DNA from: Paenibacillus taichungensis
GTDB lineage: Bacteria; Bacillota; Bacilli; Paenibacillales; Paenibacillaceae
NCBI RefSeq assembly: GCF_013359905.1
Contig: NZ_JABMCC010000121.1
Span: forward strand, 248,001 to 312,000
Reading direction: 5' to 3'
DNA length: 64,000 nt
The notes below the pieces were generated by a model. That model was not told the origin of the DNA. It worked only from the letters and a program-made list of their open reading frames with translations, and did no database searches. Shown here one piece after another: positions 26,542-35,372 of the stretch. The position numbers and the translations under genes are program-made. How positions within the stretch are numbered: the stretch's first letter is position 1; each line of letters opens with the position of its first letter.

Positions 26542-27345
26542 ATGACTCATGTTCATGAAGAAATGAGAGATACGATTAGACAGCAGCTGAAGCAGATCGA
26601 ACAGGAGGAGCAGGTGCGGATCATCTATGCCTGTGAATCGGGCAGCCGGGCATGGGGATTTCCTTCACAGGACAGCGATTATGATGTTCGTTTCCTGTAT
26701 GTGAGATCGCTGGAATGGTACTTGTCCATTGAAGATAAAAGGGATGTTATCGAACGCCCGATCAGTGATCAGCTTGATATTAATGGTTGGGATTTACGCA
26801 AAGCTTTGAAGCTGTTTCGCAAGTCGAATCCACCACTGCTGGAGTGGCTGCAATCCCCGATTCAGTATGACGAACCGTACAGCGTGGCAGAGCATATTCG
26901 TGGACTATCGCCTTTGACCTTCTCGCCAAAGTCCTGTATGTACCATTATCTGAATATGGCGAAGGGAAACTTCCGGGATTATCTGCAGGGTGAGCAGGTG
27001 AAGATCAAAAAGTATTTCTATGTGCTGCGCCCACTGCTCGCCTGTGGCTGGATCGAACGTTATGACGCGATGCCGCCGATGGCATTTGAAGAGCTGGTGC
27101 AAGAGCTTGTTCCTCAGAGCGCGCCGCTCTATACGGAAATCCATGAACTGCTGCGCCGGAAAAAGGCGGGTGAGGAACTCGACCTGGAACCGCAGCTACC
27201 TGCGATACATGCTTTTTTGGCGGAGAAGATCGCGCATTTTGAAAAACTGGCCGCCCAGCTGGAGAATGAACAGATTATTCAATATGAAGAACTGGACCGG
27301 ATTTTCCGTTTTGCACTGCAAGAGGTGTGGGCGGCAAAGGAATAA
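26542..27345 (+). CDS. RlaP-type nucleotidyltransferase (DNA polymerase beta superfamily)
   Basis: About 267 residues. The nucleotidyltransferase motif GSRAWGFPSQDSDYDVRF (about residues 33-50) supplies the GS and the two catalytic Asp of the Pol-beta fold; the rest is the helical region (FRKSNPPLLEWLQSPI, YHYLNMAKGNFRDYL, KKYFYVLRPLLACGWI) of the RlaP family associated with RNA-repair operons. It may add nucleotides to RNA ends or modify them, but its activity is not established. GGAGG sits 8 bases before the ATG at 26542; an upstream in-frame TTG at 26518 is less likely. Between rsr and hen1 in the same operon. Confidence 0.88.
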   Translation: MTHVHEEMRDTIRQQLKQIEQEEQVRIIYACESGSRAWGFPSQDSDYDVRFLYVRSLEWYLSIEDKRDVIERPISDQLDINGWDLRKALKLFRKSNPPLLEWLQSPIQYDEPYSVAEHIRGLSPLTFSPKSCMYHYLNMAKGNFRDYLQGEQVKIKKYFYVLRPLLACGWIERYDAMPPMAFEELVQELVPQSAPLYTEIHELLRRKKAGEELDLEPQLPAIHAFLAEKIAHFEKLAAQLENEQIIQYEELDRIFRFALQEVWAAKE

Positions 27346-27366
27346 CAAGGAGAAGGAGGAGAACTG

Positions 27367-28824
27367 ATGCATCTAATGTTGAAAGCAAGAGGAGCAGGGT
27401 CAGGAGCTGTATCGCGTTTGCTGGCGAAGAATCCACATAACGTATATGACCGGATGGAAAAAGGTGTACGCGTACGAATTGTGTACATCACCGATACTGA
27501 GAGCGAAATTGAAGTGCTGATTCATGCCGAACCTGACCCTGTTGATCTGGTAAGAGGCACTCCGAACGGTTACGACATCACACAATATATTAATGACCGG
27601 GAATTTGTGACGAGCAGTCTGTTCTGCTCCTACATACGTCCTGCACTGGGGACGGCGCTGAATGGTAAACCGAAGGAAGACTATGTGCAATGGGTGGAGC
27701 ATCCGTTCGATATGGAACTGTCATTTGGACCTGTTGCATCGGACCTCCCTGATCGGGTTGTGGAGGAACTATTCTCATCACTCGGCTACGCGGTTACCCT
27801 TGAGCGAGATGAGTTGTCTTATACGTTTGATCTGAAAAAGAAAAGCTCAATCCGTCGTATTAGGCTGCATGGACAGGTCACGGTGCAAAATGCACTGCGT
27901 CAGTTATTTCTGCTGATCCCAGTGTTGGACAACTACAAACATTATTTCATCAGTGAAGACGAGATTGATAAGATCAAACGTTATGGCGAAGGATGGCTGG
28001 AAAACCATCCGTTGAAAGAGCTTATTGTCCGACGTACACTGCGATTTTCTGAACTGATTCGGAAGTATGAGCTTCAGGAAGGGGCTTTGTCTGTTTCGGT
28101 TGAGCAGGCAGGTGAGTTGAATCAGATTTCGGATAAGGATATCAATGAGAGTGATGAGGGGATTCAAGATGGCTCCGCAGGTGAGGTTGAGCGATCTGAG
28201 TCACCAGTGAGTTTAAATGAACTGCGTTATCGTGCAATCACGGAAGTGGTTACAGGTCTTCCAGTCAAACGGCGTATTGTCGATATGGGAGCCGGGGAAG
28301 GGAAGCTTTCTGCTCGCTTAGCCTACATTTCGGGCGTGGAATCCATTCTGGCCGTTGAACCATCAGGTCAGTCACGGCTTCGGGCTATGGAGCGCTTTGC
28401 GAAGTTGGAAGATCGCAGTGGGGTAATTGCTATGCCGGAGCCTGTGATCGGTTCACTCTATTATTTTGATGAACAGATGCAAAACCAGGATGTCATGATC
28501 CTGTGTGAAGTGATAGAGCATATCGAAGCGTATCGCTTGAACGGAATTATGGATACCATTATGAATGATTATCGACCTGATGTGTTGCTGGTGACGACTC
28601 CGAACAAAGAGTACAACGAAGTGTATACGATGGAGCAGGAGAGCTTCCGTCACCATGATCATCGTTTCGAGTGGACTCGGGCGGAATTGGCTGAACGATG
28701 TGAGGAATGGGCACTTCAAGGGAATTATACTTTTGAAATACGGGGTATTGGTGATTACGCAGAGGAATACGGACAACCTACACAACTGGTCATTTTTGAG
28801 CGGAGAAAGGAGAATGGATCATGA
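27367..28824 (+). CDS. hen1: RNA 3'-terminal ribose 2'-O-methyltransferase Hen1
   Basis: A 485-residue two-domain protein. The N-terminal half (residues about 1-230) matches the Hen1 domain that activates the Pnkp ligase. The C-terminal half is an S-adenosylmethionine methyltransferase, with VDMGAGEGKLS near residue 305, metal-binding Glu/Glu/His in CEVIEHIE near residue 380, and a further His in FRHHDHRFEWT. Bacterial Hen1 marks the 2'-OH at a break before Pnkp reseals it, which protects the repaired RNA from re-cleavage at the same site. A charged linker (about 235-275) joins the domains. AAGGAGGAGAACTG precedes the ATG; its last four bases overlap pnkp. Confidence 0.95.
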   Translation: MHLMLKARGAGSGAVSRLLAKNPHNVYDRMEKGVRVRIVYITDTESEIEVLIHAEPDPVDLVRGTPNGYDITQYINDREFVTSSLFCSYIRPALGTALNGKPKEDYVQWVEHPFDMELSFGPVASDLPDRVVEELFSSLGYAVTLERDELSYTFDLKKKSSIRRIRLHGQVTVQNALRQLFLLIPVLDNYKHYFISEDEIDKIKRYGEGWLENHPLKELIVRRTLRFSELIRKYELQEGALSVSVEQAGELNQISDKDINESDEGIQDGSAGEVERSESPVSLNELRYRAITEVVTGLPVKRRIVDMGAGEGKLSARLAYISGVESILAVEPSGQSRLRAMERFAKLEDRSGVIAMPEPVIGSLYYFDEQMQNQDVMILCEVIEHIEAYRLNGIMDTIMNDYRPDVLLVTTPNKEYNEVYTMEQESFRHHDHRFEWTRAELAERCEEWALQGNYTFEIRGIGDYAEEYGQPTQLVIFERRKENGS

Positions 28825-31499
28825 AGAACAACAGGAAGCCTAATGAGATAGAAGATACAATCAGGTGCCAGGGCGATGAGGCGAATGCCTTGGATCGAAT
28901 ACAGCGTGAAATTCGCTTGCCGCATTCAGGCATCGTTGTTCTGGTGGGGCCTTCGAACAGTGGTAAAAGCACGTTGTTGGATCGTCTCATTTTAGAAGGT
29001 GTCATCCGAAGAACCGAAGCAGTCTCATCTGACCAATTCCGAATGTTAATTGGAGATGACGAGTATATAGATTGGAAACATCGGCCTCGTAGCGAAGCAG
29101 ACGTAATCTATGCCGAGTATCACCAGGTATCTGCCAGGGCGTTTGAAGCGATGGAGGCGATACTCGCAACCCGCTGCCGTCTGAACAAGCTGACCTGGGT
29201 TGATGCCACCCATCTGTATCCAGAGGATCGTCAGCGTTTGATTCAAATCGCCAGAAAAGCTCATGTACCCGTGATTGCTGTCGTACTGGATATCCCTGAA
29301 AAAGAACTGCTCGAACGTGATGTTCAGCGAGAGTATCCGCGCGGACGTCAGAGGGTGAAACAACAGGTGCAGCAGTTTAAACGAACACTACGCTCCATCC
29401 GTGAAGATGGCTTCGACGCTAATTATGTTCTGAAACAGCCTGGTGAATTCTCGTTTATCCGTACATCCAACCCCCTTGTGATTGATATAGATACAGGTAT
29501 CAACATCATTGGAGACATTCACGGCTGTTATGATGAAATGATGGAATTAATTCTGAAACTCGGATATGAGGATAAAGATGGAAGTGGTCTTTACTATCAT
29601 CCGGAAGGACGGAAATTGGTTTCAGTTGGAGACGTAACCAGTCGGGGACCAGAATCGTTAAAATGTCTATTGTTCTGGCAGCGGCATTGTGCATCCGGAC
29701 TGGCCTACATGATCGACAGCAATCATGGCTGGAAGATAGGACGTTATCTGGATGGTCGTGACGTGACGTTAAGTCATGGCGATGAACATGTGGAGGCTGA
29801 GCTTATTCAGTTGGAGCAGGAGCAGGGCCAAGAGACGGCACTGCAAGTACGAGAAGAACTAAGGACATTTCTACTTGATGCGCCATCGCATCTTATTTTT
29901 TCAAGAAATGGCGTGCGTCAGGTGGTTGTAGCACATGCAGGGATTCGGGATCACTTTATCGGGAAACAGTCCAAACGCATTCAGGATTATTGCCGCTATG
30001 GTGATGTGGAGGGAACGGATGAACACGGCAGACCGATTCGCAAGGATTGGTACGTAGATCACACTTCGGGTGAATGCATTGTCTGGGGACACGATCCGCA
30101 TCCATATCCCATGATAGTGAATGATACGGTCAATATTGATCAAGGCGTTGTCTTTGGTGGTATGCTCACAGCGTGGCGGATGCCTGAACGCGAAGCAATT
30201 AGTGTTCCGGCAAAGCAGGATTACGCTGAAGATTTGGACAGTCCACTTAAACGTTGGGAACGGCGGAGATTTGCACCTCCGAACTTACGTAAATTCAAGG
30301 AAGGATTCACAGTGCAAACCGGGTCCCGGCTGGATGTATCCATTCATGCTGAGGTCGCGAAGGCGGCGATTGATACGTTTTCCCATTTTACCGTACCTTT
30401 GGAGGAACTAGTTTATATCCCACCTACGATGAGCCCACCACCAACAGCTTCTTCGGTAGAAGGGTATTTGGAACATCCACGGGATGCGTTCCAGTACTAC
30501 CGATCTCAGGGTGTTACTCGGATGGTAGCGGAGAAGAAACATATGGGAAGCCGTGCCATTATGCTCCTGTTCCGAGACGAACAAGTAGCGGAGAAGCGGG
30601 TGGGAAGATCAATGCTGGGGAACATTGTGACCCGGACAGGACGTTCCTTTTTTGACCGGACGATTGAGCAGAAGGTGTTATCAAGATTACATGCGGATTT
30701 GATCGCAGCGGATTATTTTGACCGTCATCAGACGGAGTTCGTATTACTCGATGCAGAGATTGTACCTTGGAATCTGAAAGCGCGGGAGCTGATCTCATCG
30801 CAGTATGCACATGTAGCGGAGGCCTCATTGATGGATCGGGAATTGGTGGTAACCAAATTGCGTGAAGCCGAGATGGCAGGCCGAGATGTGGGGGAGTGGT
30901 TGCAGGACACAGAACGTAAGCTTGCCAATGCTAGAACATTCCGCGACGTATTTCAGAAATATTGCTGGGATGTAGAGGACATCGGAGATATTCGTATTGC
31001 GCCGTTTCATACCTTGGCACATAGCACCGGAGCGTTCTGGGATCAGACACATGAATGGCATATGGAGCAAAATCGTGAGTTCTCTCGGATGTCTACGATG
31101 ATGATGGAAACAGAATATCGCGTAATTGCAGGTAGGGCAGATGAAGATGAGGTCATTCGTTGGTGGGATGAAATCACGGCAGAAGGACATGAAGGTATTG
31201 TCATCAAGCCGGAAACATTCCGTGCCTGGAACGGCAACAAAATGATCCAACCTGCGATTAAAGTACGAGGTCGTGCGTATTTGCACATCATTTATGGCAT
31301 GGATTACCTTGCACCGGATAATTTGTCCCGGCTCAGCAAACGCAAAACGTCCAAAAAAGAGCGCCACGCTCTGATGGGAAGTGCCTTGGGCATGGAGGGA
31401 ATCGAGCGTTTTGTGCGCATGGAGCCCGTGGAAAGGGTGCATGAATGTGTTCTCGGGACATTGGCTCTGGAGTCTGAACCGGTGGACCCACGTTTGTAA
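28821..31499 (+). CDS. pnkp: Polynucleotide kinase-phosphatase-ligase Pnkp
   Basis: An 892-residue three-domain RNA end-healing and sealing enzyme. Kinase: P-loop GPSNSGKST (about 43-51), SSDQFR, and arginine cluster QREYPRGRQR. Phosphatase of the metallophosphoesterase type: GDIHGCYDE (about 231), GDVTSRGP (variant of GDLVDRGP), SNHGW, AHAG. Ligase: AEKKHMGSRA with the nucleotidyl lysine near 571, LLDAEIVPWN, EGIVIKPE, AIKVRGRAY. It removes 2',3'-cyclic phosphate and phosphorylates 5'-OH ends left by ribotoxins; sealing by this class needs Hen1, whose gene overlaps the start (ATGA). All three catalytic sites look intact. Terminator at 31551-31581. Confidence 0.96.
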   Translation: MKNNRKPNEIEDTIRCQGDEANALDRIQREIRLPHSGIVVLVGPSNSGKSTLLDRLILEGVIRRTEAVSSDQFRMLIGDDEYIDWKHRPRSEADVIYAEYHQVSARAFEAMEAILATRCRLNKLTWVDATHLYPEDRQRLIQIARKAHVPVIAVVLDIPEKELLERDVQREYPRGRQRVKQQVQQFKRTLRSIREDGFDANYVLKQPGEFSFIRTSNPLVIDIDTGINIIGDIHGCYDEMMELILKLGYEDKDGSGLYYHPEGRKLVSVGDVTSRGPESLKCLLFWQRHCASGLAYMIDSNHGWKIGRYLDGRDVTLSHGDEHVEAELIQLEQEQGQETALQVREELRTFLLDAPSHLIFSRNGVRQVVVAHAGIRDHFIGKQSKRIQDYCRYGDVEGTDEHGRPIRKDWYVDHTSGECIVWGHDPHPYPMIVNDTVNIDQGVVFGGMLTAWRMPEREAISVPAKQDYAEDLDSPLKRWERRRFAPPNLRKFKEGFTVQTGSRLDVSIHAEVAKAAIDTFSHFTVPLEELVYIPPTMSPPPTASSVEGYLEHPRDAFQYYRSQGVTRMVAEKKHMGSRAIMLLFRDEQVAEKRVGRSMLGNIVTRTGRSFFDRTIEQKVLSRLHADLIAADYFDRHQTEFVLLDAEIVPWNLKARELISSQYAHVAEASLMDRELVVTKLREAEMAGRDVGEWLQDTERKLANARTFRDVFQKYCWDVEDIGDIRIAPFHTLAHSTGAFWDQTHEWHMEQNREFSRMSTMMMETEYRVIAGRADEDEVIRWWDEITAEGHEGIVIKPETFRAWNGNKMIQPAIKVRGRAYLHIIYGMDYLAPDNLSRLSKRKTSKKERHALMGSALGMEGIERFVRMEPVERVHECVLGTLALESEPVDPRL

Positions 31500-31550
31500 C
31501 AGGATCGATGAAGCATGAGACTTCTGATTCCTTTAGATGCAAGGTAATAG

Positions 31551-31581
31551 GGCAGGTTTGGTATATCCAAGCCTGTTTTTG
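31551..31581 (+). terminator. Terminator of the RNA-repair operon
   Basis: CAGGTTTGG pairs with CCAAGCCTG around TATAT, followed by TTTTTG. Confidence 0.82.
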
Positions 31582-31746
31582 TTTATTTTTCGTCAAAATA
31601 TTTCATTAAAGATAATTAAAATTAGGAGTTTTAACGTTAATATAAATAACTAAAGCCCTATATGTTTCCAATCCATTCTGGGTAATAATTAATAGTAAGC
31701 AAGTGGTCATTGGAATCTCACAACGTAACGATAGGGGGTAACCTGT

Positions 31747-31998
31747 ATGGCGTCAATGATTCTGCTGGTGAAACAGACGGAAGACGATGAAAAGGTTATT
31801 TATCGATTCGGACCGAATGAGCGGAAGATGGGACTCATTGAAATGAATAAGGTCAAGGAAAGTGTGAAGGAACTGGAGCCTGTTCAGGTGGAGGGTGTCA
31901 GTCCGAGTTTTTATTTTAATCGGGCCGCGCAGCGACTGGTTCGATGTTTGTTCAGAGAAGGTGGCAAGTTCCCTGAACGGACGACATGTGAATCTTAG
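31747..31998 (+). CDS. Small hypothetical protein
   Basis: An 83-residue charged soluble protein with no recognised domain (MILLVKQTEDDEKVIYRFG at the start, a Cys-containing C-terminus). TAGGGGGTAACCTGT precedes the ATG and a strong terminator follows at 32059-32107, so it is a plausible single-gene transcript. Function unknown. Confidence 0.65.
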   Translation: MASMILLVKQTEDDEKVIYRFGPNERKMGLIEMNKVKESVKELEPVQVEGVSPSFYFNRAAQRLVRCLFREGGKFPERTTCES

Positions 31999-32058
31999 TA
32001 GTCAATTCAAATGAGTCATGGAGACTTAGCTCAAATTTTCTATCATATATTCATTAAT

Positions 32059-32107
32059 AAAGAAGTCCAGGCACATCCGTTGAAGGGTGTATCTGGACTT
32101 CTTTTTG
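32059..32107 (+). terminator. Terminator after the 83-residue protein gene
   Basis: AAAGAAGTCCAG (32059-32070) pairs with CTGGACTTCTTTTT (32093-32106), with an inner GCACATCC/GGGTGT stem. Confidence 0.88.
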
Positions 32108-32261
32108 TATTCCATATCTAGATTAACTTGTTCAGAATCCGTTCAGAACGACCTGATATATTGATAAAACATGGATGGAAAATGTCTTGTTTCAACTTTC
32201 ATTGTATATAGCACAACATTTCTAGGTCTCTAATTTACTATCGAAAAGGAGAGAAAAATCT

Positions 32262-34124
32262 TTGAATAAATGGCTTTTACGCACAACGCTTGGTGTTTTC
32301 TTGTTAAGTCACTTTCATGCGACTGCTGTATCCTCGCAAGTTACCGAAAAACTTTTCTCGGATATAGATCAAGCCTCCAACTGGTCTCTGGCCTCAATCG
32401 CTTATCTGAACGAACTGGGCATTACCCAGGGCTATGATAACGGGACGTATCAACCGCGCAAAAAAATTACTCGTCAAGAGGTGGCTGAATTGCTTGTACG
32501 GGCTCTCCAGTTACCGGCCAATGAATCTACATCCGTGCTGCCTCCGGATGTTCGTGCAAGCAGTTGGTCTGCAAACAGCATCCAACGAGTTCAGAGCCAA
32601 GGACTGATGGGCAATCCAAATGAGCCGTTTCGGCCAACAGATCTGGTAACTCGGGAAGAGTTGTTGTCCATCTTTGTCCAAGCCACTGGAGCCCAAGGAA
32701 AAGGGACTGCCGTACTGTCGGATCGTGAAGTAAGTGATCCTGTCAGCAAGCAAAGCATTGAAACATCCATGGAAATCGGTTTGTTGCAGGGGGATGGTCA
32801 AAAGTTGGCTTTGGATAGACCAACGGAACGACAGGAAATCGCTGTCTTTTTGACTCGTTTGATTCAGGCACTTGAAGAACCGAAAACGAGGGAGATGGAA
32901 CTCACCATTATTAATGAGAGTACTGTCCGTATCGGTGCTTTCAAATATCCGGTGACAGACGAAATTCAAAAACTGCTGACCACTGCCAACAAGCAGTTAC
33001 TCGAAGGGGCGACCTTGAAGGTCACGCTGACACCGGATTACAAGATTCAGAACATTGTGGATTTAACGGTGCCTGCTTCCAAAAAGAATCTTGTATTTGA
33101 TGGTGGAGATCTGCATATTACGGGGAATTTGATCATTTTGGGTGATGAACTAACCATCAAAAACCTTTCAGTGGATGGACAGGTATTGACTAATGGGAAT
33201 ACCAAAACCTCGCTGGTTTTTGAGAATGCCAAGATCAAAGGAATGGAATTGAATGTGGCTACCAAGTTGACTTTGACAGGCACGACTTCCGTTGACTCAT
33301 TAACTGTGGCACAAAAAGCGGTTAAGGATTCTGAGATTGTTCTCCAGCAAACTAGCGTAATCAACGATATTATTGTTCCGGACAAGCAGCTCGTTCCGAA
33401 TTTGGTCAAGGATTACAGTGGGAATCAGGGCAAGATTCAGCTCATTAATGGGAAACCTCGAGACGTACAACCTGCGGTTTCTACGGGTGGAACAACTACT
33501 GGCGGCAGTTCTGGGGGAAGTGTAGGTCCAGCAGGACCAGTGGTTTCAACAATCGCCAAAATTCAGGAGGTTGCTGAGGCCTATCAGCTTCCGACGCAAG
33601 TGTCTGTCCGGATGCCTGATGGCAGTACCGTTATGAAAACAGTGGTTTGGACTGCACCCAAAGACGTGCAAATCACGAATAATGAAGTCCTTATTAATGA
33701 ACCAGGGATATATCTGTTCACAGGTCAGGTTGAAGGTATCTCCGAAAAATCTCAGTTGAAATTGGATGTTAGACTGCCATTGAAACTGCAGGTAGGGTCA
33801 GAAAATTCGGGGATTGTCGTAACCACGCCTGGTGTGAGCAAAACGGTATCCTTCACATCTCAGCCTGTTTCTGAAATAGCAACGACCGTTAATCACGCCA
33901 GTTACTTGCTTGAATGGACTGATGAAAACGGCTCTTCATCTGATGTAGAGCTGATCAGTACGCCAGGATATACATCATACGATGTCGGCAATGGCTGGCT
34001 TATTACGAAGTCCGATGATGCTGCCGTTGTAAGCAAGGAAACAATCTCGTTTGAGGTGAAATTCAATGCTCCGGGGACATACTCCGTGCAGATAAGTGCT
34101 GTGAAACATAAACATTTTGATTAA
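32262..34124 (+). CDS. S-layer-homology (SLH) surface protein
   Basis: A 620-residue exported protein. A signal peptide (TLGVFLLSHFHATAVSSQ) precedes three SLH repeats at about residues 30-205 (SNWSLASIAYLNELGITQGY, SWSANSIQRVQSQGLMGNP and a third, more divergent ISK-like one), which bind pyruvylated cell-wall polymer. A middle beta-rich region, a Gly/Ser/Thr linker (GGTTTGGSSGGSVGPAGP) and a C-terminal Ig-like part follow. The last 90 residues (YLLEWTDENG...FNAPGTYSVQISAV) resemble the whole of the two small secreted proteins encoded next. TTG start with AAAGGAGAG upstream. Confidence 0.85.
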   Translation: MNKWLLRTTLGVFLLSHFHATAVSSQVTEKLFSDIDQASNWSLASIAYLNELGITQGYDNGTYQPRKKITRQEVAELLVRALQLPANESTSVLPPDVRASSWSANSIQRVQSQGLMGNPNEPFRPTDLVTREELLSIFVQATGAQGKGTAVLSDREVSDPVSKQSIETSMEIGLLQGDGQKLALDRPTERQEIAVFLTRLIQALEEPKTREMELTIINESTVRIGAFKYPVTDEIQKLLTTANKQLLEGATLKVTLTPDYKIQNIVDLTVPASKKNLVFDGGDLHITGNLIILGDELTIKNLSVDGQVLTNGNTKTSLVFENAKIKGMELNVATKLTLTGTTSVDSLTVAQKAVKDSEIVLQQTSVINDIIVPDKQLVPNLVKDYSGNQGKIQLINGKPRDVQPAVSTGGTTTGGSSGGSVGPAGPVVSTIAKIQEVAEAYQLPTQVSVRMPDGSTVMKTVVWTAPKDVQITNNEVLINEPGIYLFTGQVEGISEKSQLKLDVRLPLKLQVGSENSGIVVTTPGVSKTVSFTSQPVSEIATTVNHASYLLEWTDENGSSSDVELISTPGYTSYDVGNGWLITKSDDAAVVSKETISFEVKFNAPGTYSVQISAVKHKHFD

Positions 34125-34143
34125 GAAAAAGGAGTGTTCTCTC

Positions 34144-34665
34144 ATGTTGAAAATGAATAAATTAACAAAAGCTCTGTTATTATCCTCTGCCTTGCTCTTG
34201 GCGGCCAGCCCTACGTATGCAGCTTCCGGAAGACCGGTATCCAATACGATTACGGCCAGTTTCAAGGTAAATCCTGTTGCTCCATCCTTTGTGCTAAAGT
34301 GGGTGGATAATGCGAACGCAGAACTGGAAACGCTGCCGTTGCAAACTGTGACTAGCGGAGAAAACAAGGATGTTAAGGTTCGTGCAACGACATCCAAGAC
34401 CTATACAGATATCCAATTGTTGTTTACCATCACCCGTACAGACGGAACTGCAATTACTGCAAATGATGTGGAATTGAACGAATACGTAAACAATTCGCTT
34501 GGATCGCCAAGAACCGGAGAAGTTGGAGGTGATGGTAAACTGACTATTTATACAAGGTATTATCAAACGGTCACTTCACCAGTGCATGACTTCTTGTATA
34601 ATCTGAAATTCAACAACACGGGTGAGTACGAGATCAGCGTAGTTGCTCTAAATTCACCAGCTTAA
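34144..34665 (+). CDS. Secreted Ig-like protein, paralogue 1
   Basis: A 173-residue secreted protein with a signal peptide ending in ASPTYAAS. I chose the ATG at 34144 because AAGGAG lies 9 bases upstream. The mature part (FVLKWVDNANAELETLPLQTV ... FTITRTDGTAIT ... FNNTGEYEISVVAL) is homologous to the next gene and similar in pattern to the C-terminus of the preceding SLH protein. It begins 19 bases after the SLH gene, so it is in the same operon. Function unknown; a cell-surface partner role is inferred. Confidence 0.8.
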   Translation: MLKMNKLTKALLLSSALLLAASPTYAASGRPVSNTITASFKVNPVAPSFVLKWVDNANAELETLPLQTVTSGENKDVKVRATTSKTYTDIQLLFTITRTDGTAITANDVELNEYVNNSLGSPRTGEVGGDGKLTIYTRYYQTVTSPVHDFLYNLKFNNTGEYEISVVALNSPA

Positions 34666-34697
34666 GTCAAGATTGTGAAAAGTCTGCAATAGCGGGA

Positions 34698-34730
34698 GAG
34701 AGCCGGGAGAATCCGGTTTTTCCCCTTGGA
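34698..34730 (+). other. Intergenic hairpin between the two secreted paralogues
   Basis: GGGAGAGAGCCGG can pair, using G-U pairs, with CCGGTTTTTCCC around GAGAAT. It lies between the 34144 and 34753 genes and could partially attenuate transcription or stabilise upstream mRNA. Confidence 0.4.
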
Positions 34731-34752
34731 GATAAAAAGGAGATCAATACCT

Positions 34753-35274
34753 ATGAGAATCCCGAAATTTGTTATGGCAGTACTTCTATCTACCGCATTG
34801 TTTACTATGGCGGCCCCAGCGTATGCCGACTATTCTTACACGCCTTTATCCAATAAAATTACAGCGACTTTCAAGGTGAATGCCCCGGCAGAACCTACCT
34901 ATGTATTGAAATGGTTGGATTCAAGCAACCATGAATTGGAGACACTTCCGCTTCAAACCGTAAATAGCGGGGACAGCAAGGATCTCAAGCTTCGCGCAAC
35001 CGTTAGCCAGGACTTTAAGAATATCCAATATTATTTTAAGATTACCAGAACAGACGGAACTTCCATCACCAAAAGTGATTTGGATTTGTCCCAGTATAGA
35101 GATAGTGGTGGTCTAACCGCATTAAGTAGTAGTGTGGATGGGGAGCTACTTTTAATTTATTCCAAAAACTTTAGTACTATAACGAGTCCAAGCATGGATT
35201 CGACATTCAAAATTACATTCAACTCGGCTGGGCAATATCAGATTAGTGTTGTTGCTGTTTCAGCACCAATCTAA
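34753..35274 (+). CDS. Secreted Ig-like protein, paralogue 2
   Basis: A 173-residue secreted protein, clearly paralogous to its upstream neighbour: shared YVLKWLDS, ELETLPLQTV, KITRTDGTSIT and FNSAGQYQISVVAV. Signal peptide VMAVLLSTALFTMAAPAYADY. The ATG at 34753 has AAAAGGAG 8 bases upstream. It ends the SLH operon at a strong terminator. Tandem duplication is evident. Function unknown. Confidence 0.8.
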   Translation: MRIPKFVMAVLLSTALFTMAAPAYADYSYTPLSNKITATFKVNAPAEPTYVLKWLDSSNHELETLPLQTVNSGDSKDLKLRATVSQDFKNIQYYFKITRTDGTSITKSDLDLSQYRDSGGLTALSSSVDGELLLIYSKNFSTITSPSMDSTFKITFNSAGQYQISVVAVSAPI

Positions 35275-35281
35275 TGAACCA

Positions 35282-35325
35282 AACAAGTCCATAACCCGTA
35301 TCATGGGTTATGGACTTGTTTTTTT
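35282..35325. terminator. Terminator of the SLH operon
   Basis: A 16-bp perfect stem AACAAGTCCATAACCC / GGGTTATGGACTTGTT with a 7-base loop, followed by T residues on the plus strand. On the minus strand it may also stop the AEC transporter transcript. Confidence 0.9.
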
Positions 35326-35372
35326 GGAAACGGAACATGAAGTGGAGAAGCTTCAGGTTTGATTTGCCAGTA

